Positions 22,465 through 36,120 are shown, counted from the first letter of the stretch. The stretch: DNA of 64,000 nucleotides from Diploscapter coronatus (GCA_964036155.1 OZ038422.1:26869201-26933200); one strand, 5' to 3'. Translations and numbers: made by a program. Notes: generated by a model from the letters alone, not told the origin.

Positions 22465-25400
22465 CACTATTCAATTCCCAACTTAGCATATTCATTTGTT
22501 TATTTGTTAGTAAGTTATTCATTTTGTTGATTTGATGGATTGAAGATTGAAGATAAAGTTCTATTGAAATCTTCGGTGCATAAAGTTGAATGATGGCATG
22601 CTCAAAGGAATGGGAAGTTTATTAGCAATTTGCGCGCTTTAATGAGTCGTTTGGTGAAGTTGCACAAAGGCAGCACAAACGGCACAAAGGGTAACGATGC
22701 CGCGCAGAGTGAGAATTGGCATCAAAACCAGCTCATTCAGTTCATCATTTCGAGTAGAGCTCTTCCGATTAATGCGCAATCTCTGATTTTCTTCTACTAA
22801 ATAGTCGTAGTGATAGGGTCGATCTCCTTATCTGTTGGATCAAATCTCCTCGTTCTGTTTATGATTTGGATATAGGATTTGTGAGAGCCGCTCCCCTCGC
22901 CCCCTCTACATCTTCCTGTTTCGATTCCTTTTCCCCAACCCCCTTCTTCCATTTTACGAGCTCCGTTTCTGCGGTGTCTTTGATCAGGTCTTCTTTCTCT
23001 ATCGTCTCTCAATTGCCCATACTCTTCTCCCTCTTCACTTACCGTATTCTCGGCTTAACATTTTGTCCTTGCAATTTTATGATCTTCACTGCATCGGACA
23101 AAAATGAACAAGCCAAGGTTCACTTTAAAACGCGCAATGAACAGAAAAAGAGATGAATGGATGACTACTGTAGCTGATATTGAATCAATTTAGCATTTCA
23201 TCATGATCTTCATCGGACTGTGTCCTGATCTTCATTTTTCTGTAACTTTTCAATTTCTCATTTATTTCCTTTATACAGTTTCGCTTTGTGAACTCATCTA
23301 CTTGTAAGTAGCTACTTCTGGCATTTTCTCTTTGAAGTGTTCGGCCTCGTTTGTGGACTCGAAGTTTATGACAACAAATAGCAAAACATATGTTTTCTGT
23401 CTTACGGTCGGTCGATTTATTGTTGCACCACATCGCTTTCGCTCCAAAGGGGCTCCAGTAATTGGGAAGGTCTGTTTGAGAAAAAGCAGCAATTAGTCGA
23501 AGCTACTGACAGATGGGTGCATGGCTTGGAATGAATGAAGGAAGAGGATTACTGTAAAAAATCAGAATCAGCTTTGAACTTTTCAGCCGCGACTGCGGTG
23601 CGGTTGTGGTTTGGAAAATATAAAAATCGAGTTTTTAACATGAATTTTTGCCCAAAATATCATTAATTTTGAAAAATTTAGTCATTTTTATTCAACTATC
23701 TTCCATCTTAGCCACGTGCGACACCGAAAGTTTGCAACTTTATGCATTGCGGTGACCAAACTTCAAAAAAAAAAGTCACAAATCTAACCAAAATATATGC
23801 AATGCGACATTATCTCTGATCGGATCAGCTCAATTACATAGGTCTCGTGCCGATTAGACAATCATAACATTGCAGTGTGTTGTTACTGTAGAATTATTGC
23901 TATTCGCTTATGTAAGAAGTCGTCTTCAAATTGTATAATTCTTCTATCATTCGTTCATTCCATCACATCCACAATCATGACTCGAATTGATAAACCACTC
24001 GCCATCAGCACCCAGTCATCCAGTCAATTCCCCTTGGCATCTTTGCATTCGAATCGAGTCGAGCTTCTTTTCATCTCGCCGCCCTTTGCTTGTAGCGTTA
24101 CGCAACTGATAAGGCAATTCATAGAGCATTGAAATGAGGAGGGCAAAAAGATGCAGAGAATATAAAGTACGGTGATTCAATTTTTAAACACAAGGAATAC
24201 TTGAAAGGACAATCATAGGCAATTCAAGTAATGAGATTAATGAATGGATAAAATGGATAGAGAGGAGATAAGTAGCTACACGGGATTTGTTAGATCTTCA
24301 CTTGCCGACCTGTCGAAAACAACAAACAGAAAGGCGAGAATTATCCGCTACATGCAAGTGATTCATCAACCTGTCACATCCCCTTCCCTTTGTACTGCCA
24401 TATCTTAATCTCTCATTAAACATCGGCAACCGACAAACTTCCCGAGATTACTGTAGCAAAAATGAAAATATTTTAGATTAGAATACTTGAAAAGATAGAA
24501 AAATAGCATGAGAAAAGATATCGTGTCCTACCCTTCATACTTTATTTCGCCTAAATCCAGTATCATGATGTCATTTTCAGTTTACAAGTTCTCCAAAATA
24601 GATATTGAAGACTCGCCAAATTGAAAGAAATAAATGGATTGGAGAAGAATCGATATGAACCTTCTGCCAGAAGATGGCTCTGCCTCTGCATGTTCTGCTC
24701 TACAGCCCTATTTCTATGTTCTATGTTTGTGTCTCAAGGATCGTAAAATTGTTGTGAGTCGATTGGTCGATTGAACGCAGCAATGGATGCAAACTGGCCA
24801 CAGGAACAAGACAACGAGAGCCAAGCAGACTGACATATTCAGCACAGGTCAGATCCCCCCTTTTCGTTTAAATTATTTCTAACGACTAATTCAATTGGAT
24901 CTGAAGTAGCGATAGATCGAAAGGGAATTCAATTAGCGTTATCACAAAGCCTGGAATGATTAAATGAATGCAACGCAAAGAAGCGGACCTCTTTCATCTC
25001 TCGATGAAGAAGCAGTTTACAATTCAACCAAAACGGCGCCTGAAAGTGAGTATGCCTGAAAAACTCGAATATTCGAAATGCACAAAAATAAGAGGCAAAG
25101 TTGAGAGGAAGGCCGGCTTGTCGGCCTGTCTTATCGATAAACTACATCTATACAACCCGCCTGCGGCGCACTCAAAGAGAGCCAAGCAGCCAACACTCCC
25201 AAATCGAGTCGATTGCATTTATTAGGATATCATAGTCAGAACTGCAGAAATCTACACACACGCATTCCTTGCAATACATATCAAGTTTGAAGAAAAACTT
25301 GGAATATTTGGGCCAAGCCATCATGCTTCAGACGATAAACATCTTCTGTTTCAGATACCGTCATGTGTTTTGGCTGTGAGATAACCTGAAGTTGGAAGAA

Positions 25401-28400
25401 AAACACCTGACTGACTGATTGAAATTGACATTTTCCCCGCCTACAGTAACTCTAAGAGAGGCAATGAAAGGACAGTCGTCTTCACTTCAACGATGCGATT
25501 CGAAGTCGTAAGTTTGGTCGTTTTTCTTGTTCATTTGGCCATTTAACCAGTTATGGCAATTCGAGTTATCGTACCACAGTTAGCACTCAATTCATCTTCT
25601 CTACGGAAATGTCTTATCCTTTATCATCTTCCTTCATAACTTCATTCCTTTCATCTGTTTTCCATATTCAGGCCCTTATCATACTTGGATAGAGAAGTGA
25701 GTCCATGAGAAAGAGAAGAAATTTCAGTCTCGTTACAAACTTGTCAAGTTAATATTCTCCTCAACTTTCAACAACTCTTCATCGTATTTTCAAGTCTATT
25801 ATATTTGAAGTATTTTCTCATATTCACTTTTTGTGCAATGTTTTTGCCAGTCTACGCAAAAATCGTTTGAATTGGACCGCTGCTCGCTCGTGCTAGGATC
25901 AATCTGCATAAAACACGGATTTGAAAGAATGAAAGGGGAATAAAGGAGGGAAAAGTAAATGAGAGATGATGAAAGAATTAGTGGAAATTTTATGATCTTC
26001 ATCTCCGTCCATTCATTTCTGAAGGTGGTCTTCATCTTGCATTGTTCTATAAATTTGAGCATTTATGTCAGATATGTAACCTGATATTTTGAAGATTTAC
26101 TATTCGTGAGATTTTGAATTTTATGCATTTTGTAACTCGAATCCTTGTAGGCAGTAAATCTCGAAAATTCACACGGATCGAATTTTGCTCATCTGTGATA
26201 AATTTTGTACTGTAGCTTGTGAATTGTATATCTTTTCACAAATTGCACAGAAAATCTAAGTGTTCTACCAAGCTTTGGCGCAATCCCATCTGTCCAATCT
26301 GAAAGGTTCCTAAATTCTCAGACATTTTTTGCAATGCACTGCACACACACATATTTCTACCACTCTTCTGTCATTAAGCCCATTATCCAGTTGTGCAGAA
26401 CTCTCTGCATTTCTGACTTGGTGTGAGGCATAAATTAAGCTGTCTGCCAGTCATTTTTTGTAGTAGAGCTTTCGCATAGCCTTCTTACGTCAGTAAAAAT
26501 TTCTGCATTGTACGAGTCTTTCTTCTACTCATTTCAATCTATCGATAGCAAATTCCCATTCCATATCAGTCCTCTGCTATCTGCGCTTCCCTTTTCAGCT
26601 TTTCCTTTTCGCCTCACCAAAATTGGCCCATAAAATCGAGACTCTGCATTCGACAATGCAAATTGTTTGCGTAATAAATTTCAAGATTATCTCGCCTTCG
26701 GCTCATTTCATTAGGCCCTTTATGAGACTGTAAAATTGCCAAGTTTTAAAGTTTATAATAGTGCACTGCATAAATTATCACCTTAAAATGTGAACAGCTA
26801 AAACAAACTGATCTTCATGCTTGGATGTATCTGTTTGCACAATATCTTGTCATAGTCGCGTGCTCTGCTCGTGTCATCACATTCTGCATATCTTTCCCCT
26901 ATCATTCCATCTTTCCCCTATTTCCTTTTAATTAGCCGCTCTGTAGGTGATTTCCGCAAGACCAGCCCACTCAGTTATCTCTTTTCTTCCTCTGGCAAAG
27001 GCTATGTTTGTATAGAAACAGGTGCAATTTGGAGGAGGAGATAACATGAAAAGAAGAGATATTCTTTGTGATTGTCGCAGAGCAAAGACTCATGCAAATG
27101 TGTCATAAGTGGATTAGTGAGGGCAAGCAGATTAGATTGCACACAAAGGGGCTACTGAATTGCGATACTCGTTGTAAAACTTGAACTTCATTCCATTCTA
27201 AGCATTTTCTACAGAGAAAAGAATTTGCAAGCATGAGTATCATTGAAAAATGCACGAGTTTCAGCATCAATTTCATAAGCTTGAGCAGGCAGATCAAGAT
27301 GAAAGTTATGTTAAATATTGATATGTGATAAGTGATTATTCAGATTGATTTAGGATAGGACTGATTAGCCTAAAGATGGATTGATAGACGCCTGATTGGC
27401 TGGAAGGTACGATAGTCGCAGCGGGGGGCAGAAAGACAGAGTGAGAAGAGGCGGGGCTTCGACAGAGGAGAGAAGAGGAGGGGGAGGAAAGGAAAGACAC
27501 CGTCCTCGAAGCAGACACAGGCTGGGCTGCAACACGCTCGAAGACAACACTCCTCTTATATCCCCCACTCGTTTAATCCGTTCATTTTATCATTCGATTT
27601 GCATCATTAATCAATTCAATCCGCTAACTCCGCCCTCTTTTATACTTGCCATAGGCACATTCATTCAGCACTGCGAGTATTAGAGTTTATGAGTCTTTCT
27701 CTCGTTCGCGGGGTCCTAACTTGGTCGCTAGTCTTTTATTTCGGTCGTTTTGCCGTTTATACAACCCTACAGCCCTCAGTCGCAGAAGTCGGTTGGTTAT
27801 AAAATAGGTAATGGAGAAGTGAATGAAGGGAATGGACTGAATGGAGTGATGGAGTGATGAAGTGTGAAGAGAGTTGCCGAATCTGCTGCTGAAGGCGTCA
27901 ATTCGTCCGTTTATTCCTTCCTGAATGTCGAATGGTGATTTGATTCCACTCGACTTCGATTTTAGAGCCATTTTATGTTGTCGTCAAATCGTCAAAATCG
28001 AATGCAGCAAGGAGTGAAGCCATGCGAACCATCATCAAATTTAGAGCCACTAAATCTCACATCGCAAATATGAATGACCATCATCCAATTAATTGCAGCG
28101 ATACAAAAAAGCAACTACATTCGTCTATGATAATCAATTATACAGAATTATATACAGTACCCTTCCTCTCTATCAATTCACATCATTTTCGTCTCCATCT
28201 TCTCATTTCCTTCATCGGTCTTCATCTGCCTCCTTCCTCAACGGCCATCATCTCCGCACTCATTCTCTGCATAAATCATCTGCAATCAAAACTTGGTCTT
28301 TCTATAGATTTGCAGCCGGTTGGTCTATCGAATAGCGTATTTCTCCGAAGTCAGCCTTAAAAACGATAATTTCGCTAATTCGAATGCTTCCATTTAATTT

Positions 28401-29238
28401 GTATTAACTGCAAGTCCTCTATTCAGTCTTACTGTAACGAACTTATCGATCCATCTATTTCCATCTAAGAAACCTAGATTTCTATCAAATTTGTTGTCGA
28501 TTTCAAATTTCCATCTCTCCATTTCACTCTCAAATTCTCCACTTCTTCACTTTTTGTCCAACGTCGGCATTCCCTTTCGCTGTGTGCCTCGCGATAGTCA
28601 TCCAAGTTGTCTGTGTGCTTTCTCCATCCCTGCAACTCTGTCTCTCCCCATCTTCGCATTCTATCTTCATTTCTTTGCTTCTCTGTTCTATGCTGTAATG
28701 TGCTCTCTCACTTCTTTATCTTTTCTTAGCAAAGAGATAGAATCGCAAGGGGAGGAGAGGTGGAGGGTTACGGTAATAATTCCATACTGTGTCCCTCCTC
28801 AGTCAGTGCAATTCTCAGTGCTTAAAAATTCATTTGAATAAGCTGGTCTTCATATTGATTTGCCCCAAATCCCTATGCTTTCCGCATTCCATCATGCAAT
28901 CGATAGTGCTTCATTCATCGAATCGAATCGATCCCCCTCAAGTGTGGTCATAACCACGGCCCTCTGCTTAATGTGCCTATAATTCTCGTTTTACAGCCTC
29001 GTCCCCCGTGCCTCGGTGCGGCCGCTTTCTTCTTTATTTCTTCAGGATCTACTCAATTTTATGAAATGTTTTTCGCTTTGACACTTTCGATTCGGCAATT
29101 AGAGCTTGTCAATATTACGATGATGACCTATAACAGTAGAGAAAAAGAGACTACATTTCAGACTGATCGATTTGGATTGAATACGTCGACTGAATAGATC
29201 TTTCTTGACAAGCTAATGATATGTTATCTGTGATGCAG
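22465..29238. other. 6.8-kb stretch without recognisable genes upstream of Hox gene
   Basis: I see no exon chain with a family match on either strand. Open frames are short and low-complexity, and polyadenylation-like and promoter-like words are not diagnostic. Many copies of TGATCTTCAT and TACTGTAG occur here (see findings). Given the Hox gene immediately downstream, cis-regulatory DNA or non-coding RNA is plausible (inference). A search for the mir-10/mir-57 seed TACCCTGTAGA by eye found nothing. Confidence 0.5.
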
Positions 29239-32200
29239 ATGCACCAGATGATGAATCCGACTCCAACGCAAGGAGCACAGAGGTTGCATTACATCAACTG
29301 TAGTGATTAGATGTTCATATTTAGCGGCTTCAACCTGCAGCCAGGCAGTGCCAATTCGTCTTCAGCAGCTTACAAATCGCCTCCCTTGTGGAACCCAGCA
29401 GCCTCAGGTCTGCCACTGGCCACGTCCTCCGCATCTGCCTCTGCCAACCTCCCCCCTTCCGTGGCTCTCGTCGCCTCCCCCAACCCACTTCAACTACAAC
29501 TCCAGAATGGCACCTCCACGGCCAACGATGCCCAGTCAGATCGATCCAATTCAGAAGCCAACAACTCGCCCCCTGCCAGGTACTTTTCTCTTCTTCTTCT
29601 TCTGCTGCTGCTGCAAATGACCGTATCTCCATCGACAGTTCCCTTTCCCTTGTTCACTAATCTCCTTCCATCTCTTCTTCCCCTGAAAATCGTAAAATTT
29701 TCGGAGTGTCGATCTCAATTTGAGATTCCATCAATCGATATGCGAGATGAAGTAAATTGGCGAGAGAATTGTGAAAATCTAAAATGATGCAGGAATTTCA
29801 GCACTGCCAATAGCAATGGAAACGGTCAAATGACAGGGGGAAATGGCCCTAGTGGCTACGCGGCAGCAGCCATCGGCTCTGTGGGCCCCACAGCCTATCC
29901 CGACTGGTCTGCCGCACAGAGGGCCACTTTCCTCGCGGCACAGGCCAATTCGACTGCCACTGCTGGAAAATTCCCCTCTTCCACTGCAAATGGTATGATA
30001 GAGAGAAGTGCAATTGCATTATGATAACAAAATTTCATCAAAATGATGCCATGCTCTGATAGAAATCATGTCATATTGTAGCTGCTAAAAATATGCCTAA
30101 TTGAATGAATGATGAATTCCAGGTCTGGACTTCGTGACGCCGATGAACATGAACGATCTGTACACAGCGCCCTTCGCAGCCGCGCAGTGGAATGCGGCAG
30201 CCGCATATGGATATCCACAGCAATATCAGCAATACGCTGCGTTCGGGGCTGCTCCAATGATGGATATGACGCTCGCTGGTCAGATACTTCACATAATCAA
30301 TACAGAAACAGAGAATAGGAAGGAGAGAGAGAGAGGGTTTACGAGCCCATGAACCATCCCACTGCATTCAATCTCATCGTTACGACGCCGTCATCAATCG
30401 GCGTCTCTGCTTCTTTTCCACTCTCCTCTATCACTGCATTCTCTCTACTCCCTCTCTGCTTCAATCAACAGCCATAAACAGTCCTCCTTCATGCATTGTC
30501 AATCCTCTTCTAGTCAACAATCAATACTCTTCTTCGAACTTATTGAAACTTCATTTATAAGCGAGAAAGGATGCAGTAATAAGTGGAACAAGACTACAGT
30601 ATGCTTGCGAATTAGATTAGAATCTTCTCTTTATTCTGCAGTCAGCAGTGCACTTCTTTTGCGCATCTCTCTTCTATCTTCTTCTTCTTCTGTCGTTGGT
30701 TACGTAGTTCTGTCGGCTTCCCTTTCATCAGTTCAAAGAGAAATTCATCTGAAAAAGACAAAGAAGGAATTGAGAGTCTCAGAGATGTTTCACTCGGTTC
30801 CTTGCTTTTTCACCTCTGCATTCAGTCAGTTTCCTTCCTTATCATATCATAAATATTCACGCCTGAAAACGTGAAGGGAAGACAGTACGAATGACAGCTC
30901 GCTACATAAACATTGACATTGCAGAGCGACCAATTAAAGGTCATCTTATCACTTGAAAGATATTAGATTGGCTCTTTGAATAAGTTATTCTTCATTTTTC
31001 GAAAAAAAAAACGACAGTCATTATCCCTTTCTAATAAAAGGAGGCTAGAAGGCTAGGAGTATAGTCATGCTGGATCAGCTATTAACAAGTTCTTAATACA
31101 ACGAGTTGATCACATTGAAGCAAAATATAATGCCTACCAAAACTCACATCTAACTCTATCACTATACCTGAATAAAACCCTTGATGGCGTAATAGGAGAT
31201 GAAATTTCAAGAAGAAAAAATTTGATATGCTCATTTTAGCGCATATTCATTGTTCATTCTCCTCATCTTTTCACATATCAATCATTCAATCATTGCAAGA
31301 CTCCAATGCATTTCGGTGGAGAGGAAATGCGCAATGTGAGTCTGCCACTGTCTTCGACTGTCTCAACATAATTTATGTTCTTCTCAATGAAGTGGCAGGT
31401 CCATCGGCCATTTATTTGATAATCATTGCACAAAATTCGGGAGACTTTCATTTCGGTTCTCGATTGTTATATACGAGCTGATAGATATGACTGTGAGATT
31501 GACTAACCCAGAAAGAAGAGGACTAATCCGAAAATGCGGCTCGTAAAAATCGACTAGAAGAGAAGAGAGAAGCGAAGCAGACGACCATGGCCTGCACTGG
31601 CGCATAATTCCATGCAATACAGCAATGCAGATATGCAGTCAGATAGGCAGATAGACAGAGGAAGAGAGGCAGAGTTACTGTACTTCATCATCCGAATTTA
31701 CAAAATAAGTCCTGAGTTGCGCTTGTGTGAGTCAATGTTTTGGCCTTCGTCTTATTTGCCTCTCCTACAGTATCCCTCGTCACTATCAATCATTCAAATC
31801 TGAATCACTCTCTTCATTCTTCCCTCTCTTCCTCTAACTTCGCTCCGTCCGTCGAATATCGATAGCTACATTCAAATATACCAAAAAAGGATGTGCAAAT
31901 ACTTCTTCCTCTTCCTTTCCGTTTTACAACTTTGTGAGCCCTCTCTGCTTCTCATTCTCCCTCTTCCGTTCTCACACTCTCTCCCCAATCTGTTGGAATA
32001 TCTCTGCAGGCTGCAGGTGTACCTGTGCACATGCAATTCCTAAGACAAAAGGGAAGAGAGAGAAAGAGACAATCTGTCTCCTTGAATGAATGAATATTCA
32101 AACTGGGAATATTTATGTTAAGATTACCAGAATACACAAACTTTCACAAACCAAGTTGAATCTAATTGCCTTAATTGGTTGAATCTGTCGATTCGACCCT

Positions 32201-33369
32201 CTTCGCAGGCATTTTTCATGAAAATCAGCTTTCTTTGATGTCGCCGCCCGCTTGTGGAATGCAGAGAAAAGTAAAGGGGGATGCGGCCTTTTCACAGACT
32301 GTTTTTTCACTTGTCATTTTGTAAAGAAGAAAAGAACTGCATCTGATTCACGCGATACAGTGAGGGAATTTGGCAGTCACAGCCAATTTGTCCTACAGTT
32401 TGTTTGTCTGTTTTGCCTTAGGCCTGATCTTCAATATTCCAGGCTTCATCTACTCTGCTAAGGTTGTGCTGTATTCGAGTAATTCAGTATGCGAGTGAGA
32501 GCGGGAGCATTTTATTGTAGTCGAGGGAGCTGTAAACCTTTTCATTAAAATGGAGAGAAATTGAGAGAACACGATTTTATGGACGTACAGCTGCAGTGCT
32601 GCGGTAGAAAAGCTGAAGGCGGGCGATGGGGGAAGGGGAGGGTAGAGACAGAAGGTGAGCCTGAGGACTAGAAGACAGAACGACAGAATGCATAGAGTCC
32701 CGACTAGAGCTACAGTAGGATAGTCGAAAGACAGCGAGAAAACCACAAATTACTTGTTCATTTGTGAGAGCAGCCAGGCAAAATGGATACAAATTGAAAT
32801 TGCCTGACAAAACAAAAATAACACAAATTGAAAGTTGAACGAATTGAGATGAATTACGGTAGTGTTTTCAGAACCATCTCTGGACTGGGCTGGAAATCAT
32901 TCTTTGCGAAAGAAGCGAAAGCCCTACACCAAATATCAAACACTTGAATTGGAGAAGGTATGCCTAATGACAAAATGCTAGATCTATGATGACGATAACT
33001 TAGGAATTCCTTTACTCGACATATGTGAGTAAGCAGAAACGATGGGAGTTGGCGCGGAACTTGGGCCTGACTGAACGACAAGTCAAGATATGGTACGTTA
33101 AAGCGTGAAAGCATGATGGCAGAAGCTATGCTACGCATGCATCTTAGCTTTTATAGTTGAAAGATTAATCATTTCGAGAGAGAGAGAGAGAGAGAGAGGT
33201 GATGAGATTATAAAATCCAGAAGGAAGGAGTATTTATGATAATCCTGAGCAATGAAAAGTTTTCAGGTTCCAAAATCGTCGAATGAAGGACAAGAAGCAG
33301 AAGCAGCGCGGAGGGGTAGTCGATGGGGCCAGTCTGAACATCATGGGAGGAATGCTCAAAGAGGAGTAG
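29239..33369 (+). CDS. Abd-B class posterior Hox protein (nob-1/php-3-like)
   Basis: Seven exons: 29239-29282, 29325-29579, 29793-29992, 30123-30278, 32872-32957, 33004-33092 and 33267-33369; 310 aa, phases consistent. The N-terminal 215 residues are rich in Ala, Ser, Gln and Tyr. The homeodomain is split by two introns: [57 protein letters not shown], preceded by the posterior-Hox Trp motif DWAGNHS. RKKRKPY and [14 protein letters not shown] are diagnostic of Abd-B/Hox9-13. The C-terminus is short (MGGMLKEE). It is a DNA-binding transcription factor patterning the posterior body axis. Start is uncertain: the ATG directly follows TGATGCAG, so it may be trans-spliced or an upstream coding exon may exist. 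The intron before the homeobox is 2.6 kb, far longer than its neighbours. Caudal was considered first but its homeodomain differs. Confidence 0.9.
30279..32871. other. 2.6-kb intron of the posterior Hox gene
   Basis: No exon or clear inverted-repeat element was recognised in this intron. Its size against typical 45-bp introns suggests regulatory content such as enhancers or non-coding RNA (inference). Confidence 0.45.
33175..33198. repeat. (GA)n microsatellite in Hox intron 6
   Basis: About eleven uninterrupted GA units between exons 33004-33092 and 33267-33369. Confidence 0.9.
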
Positions 33370-33499
33370 ATCTTCTGTGGAATTGTCTACAAGAAAATAT
33401 AGACCTCTAGTCCAAATCGTTTCAATTCTATTTCGAATCTAATAGTATTTATATGAACATTTTTTTACAGAGGACTCTCAAATGGCGCGTTTCCATTTC

Positions 33500-34124
33500 A
33501 TCATATTCCTTGGCGTTCTGGAATTCCCATTGGTGGTAGCCCACAGTGGATTTGAAAATCCCCATCGGCTACGAAAAGGCTTAACAAATCCATATAAGGA
33601 GATATCTGATATATGCCTAGAGAGCGCAGGCAGTTCGTCAAATTGCACACAGCCGGAGAGAATATGGTATTAAAATATTCACGATATTGGTGGAGTAAAA
33701 ACGAACCAAGAAATTACCTAAACCCAGAAAGCGCGGTGAAACCTAATTCCAAAATAAGCACATTTCTGACTGCGAAAAATCGGATGTACACGCGAGTGCA
33801 CGACTATTTTCCGCTGATTTTTGGCATAATGAAGTTTCATGAGGTCTATCGTCGATTTAGTTTGAATTTTCGATGATATACGGCAGTTGAAGAGTAGTTG
33901 CCTGCCACCTATTTTAGAAGTTCCCGTACTACCACCTTTTGTATTCTGCCGCGATATTGCAGAGGGGCGGAGCTTGCGCTCTCTAGATATACCAAATTTT
34001 GTATCAGCTGATAGGCTAGGTTCTGAGTAGGCTAATGGTCACTCTGCATCCCCTACCCTTATCCTATATGGATTTATTAAGCTTTTCTTCGTAGCCTGTG
34101 GGAATTCCAGACTGCCATATTCCA
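33500..34124. mobile_element. inverted-repeat element with a second element inserted in it
   Basis: The outer arms CTGGAATTCCCATTGG... and ...TGTGGGAATTCCAG pair, then GGCTACGAAAAGGCTTAACA with AAGCTTTTCTTCGTAGCC and AAATCCATATAAGG with TATATGGATTT. The core GGTTCTGAGTAGGCTAA is shared with the CLP1-intron element. The element at 33618-33985 interrupts it. It lies between the Hox gene and the secreted-protein gene. Confidence 0.7.
33618..33985. mobile_element. 368-bp MITE (TAGAGAGCGC family) nested in another element
   Basis: The ends TAGAGAGCGCAGGC and GCTTGCGCTCTCTA are inverted copies, flanked or ended by TA. A second copy of nearly equal length (367 bp) is at 40346-40712. Shared interior: GGTCTATCGTCGAT-like and GCAGAGGGGCGGAGCTTGCG. 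Confidence 0.75.
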
Positions 34125-34613
34125 CACTTTTTAAATAGATTTTGCCATTTGTTTTCTCAAACGGGCATTTTTCAATGTATGTTTCGCTCTGTCAGATGAA
34201 TTGTCATTCGAATTCAGGCGATAGTCATTCAAATGTGCGAATTCCCTCCTATTTCCTCGAAATTTCATCTCCAGAAATTAGGCGTCAATTTAAGCTATTC
34301 TCTCATTCTCTTTATAATAAATTGAATTTTTCTTTTAATAAACTCCAATTTTAAGCATCCTTGCACCCTTGCATCGTTACATCCTTTCATACCGGTATTT
34401 TTGAATTCTATTTGTGCGAACATTTCTTTATCTTCATTGTGAGGGCTACAAGCTCATCCTTCGTTTCTTCATGCTGATTATTGTACATGGTTATATTTAT
34501 CTCTCTCCCTCTCCTCCCAGTTTATTCATTCGTTTTGTTATTGTCAACCTATCTTCTTCCATTCATTGTCATTGTTGCATATCTCGGGAGTCTAACAAAT
34601 CAATAAACATATT

Positions 34614-35776
34614 TTATACTTGCATCATCAGATTGAACAGAAATGTGATAAGTGATATGAAAACTAATTGGCATAGCGATGATGAATATGAAGCCTGAGG
34701 CTGTGCAGTTCTGTATATGCTCTTCTTGGTTGTCAGATAGAATATGCTGCCTGCCAGAGGTTGGCCAAGCTGCTGCACATTCGAGTTGTTCTTCAGCAGA
34801 CAAACTGCAGTGTCACAGCCAGAAATTAGAGCATCACTACTCGCTGTAAAGTAATTCCTACAGATATCTTCATCTAAACAAATCAAACATACGAAAATTC
34901 ACAGGATTTCCAGTTGCATAGACCAACACAACATACTGTGCTCGGTCTGAAAGCATGTATTCAGTTCAAAGGCATTGCAGAGAAAGTCTTACATGAATCA
35001 GAAGTATCGACAGCAGTTGAATTATCAATGTAAGAGATGAAGTTTGGACTTCCATTTTGCTGGGAAGAAGTCAACAGACGAGCTTGGCCTGTGGTGGGCA
35101 GATTGCTGTAGAGAAACACTCCAAATGGCTTGTAGGCTGGATCTGAAGCTTAGAAATTATGGTTAAAGATTCAGACGATGAAGACTTGCCGATAACAACC
35201 AAAACATGGGCAAATCCTCCCTGTTGAGGTGGATTCGCGAATGCTGCAGCTTGAATGACGCCTGCTGCATAGTTCGGATAGGTCAGAACAACCACTTCGT
35301 CTCCAATGTGAATGGAGGGGAATTGGGTGGAAGAGTCGAGGGGTGTCAATTCAACCTTGATTTTAATGATGAATATAATGAATGAAGTTGATCTTCATCA
35401 CTCACACTGCTCAGGATTGCCATAGGAGCTTGTGGAAAGACTTGAGGGGACAATTGAGCCTCTGCGAGCCAATCTGCCATCGACATCACAGAGCTCTCGC
35501 AGCACAAATGAAGTGTGGAATTGGGTGATGAAGTGTCGGTTGCCTTTCTAAATTCATTCATCCTCTAAAGCCATCCTGAATCATTCCTACCTGCAAGTAA
35601 ATCCACTCGGACATGTGGATCTCTTGTCGGGATCACATTCTTGGTAGTCAAACATCAATGAGTTGCCAGGACAAACTTTGTCCGCATGCAATATGAATGC
35701 TAAAGAATGAATAATTGAGCGAAGTCTTATGAAGGATCTTACCACAATTAGCGATAATTAACAGTACAACTAACAT
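34614..35776 (-). CDS. secreted, probably GPI-anchored protein with lustrin-type Cys repeat and PEBP-like domain
   Basis: Seven exons: 35743-35776, 35591-35699, 35406-35547, 35190-35355, 34993-35142, 34893-34946 and 34614-34873; 304 aa. Seen: a signal peptide (MLVVLLIIANCAFILHA); a lustrin-like pattern with spaced Cys and a CC pair (CPGNSLMFDYQEC, CPSGFTC, LCC); then segments like phosphatidylethanolamine-binding proteins (DEVVVLTYPNY, FAHVLVVIDPAY, YSNLPTTGQ, RAQYVVLVYATG); an Asn/Ser-rich tail; and a hydrophobic C-terminus (LVFISLITFLFNLMMQV) as in GPI-anchored proteins. Function unknown; PEBP family members bind lipids or act as inhibitors. The intron 35143-35189 is read as GC-AG (TCG|GCAAGT), because only that keeps the frame and restores the VIDP motif. 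The PEBP assignment is tentative. Confidence 0.7.
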
Positions 35777-36120
35777 AATTGACCGTTATCGATTCACAGC
35801 TATACACAGCAATCAATAAGCGGATAAACTGCATTGTTCATTCTCAATCTGTGAGGCTATTCTGTTTTTGTTGATTCAGCTTTCTCCTCTCAAAGACTAA
35901 ATACGGCACAAGTACTTTTTATTCACTCGAGTAATTCTCGTAGAAATGCATGTAAATCGACATTCTAGCGAAGCAGAGGTTGACTAGTCTTGGCTATGTG
36001 ATAATTCAAAGACTAGAATCAAAATATGGTCAGTGGCCCGTTATCAGTGAGTGATTAGAAAAATTAACTACAATTAAAATGTACAGAGGTAGAGATGAAT
36101 TGGACGGCCGATTCATTCGT

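Noticed and set aside
22465..29238. mir-10/mir-57 type microRNA near the Hox gene
   Set aside because: No TACCCTGTAGA or its complement was found by eye.
29239..33369. Hox gene as caudal/pal-1
   Set aside because: The homeodomain has RKKRKPY and [14 protein letters not shown], which are Abd-B class; caudal proteins differ at these positions.
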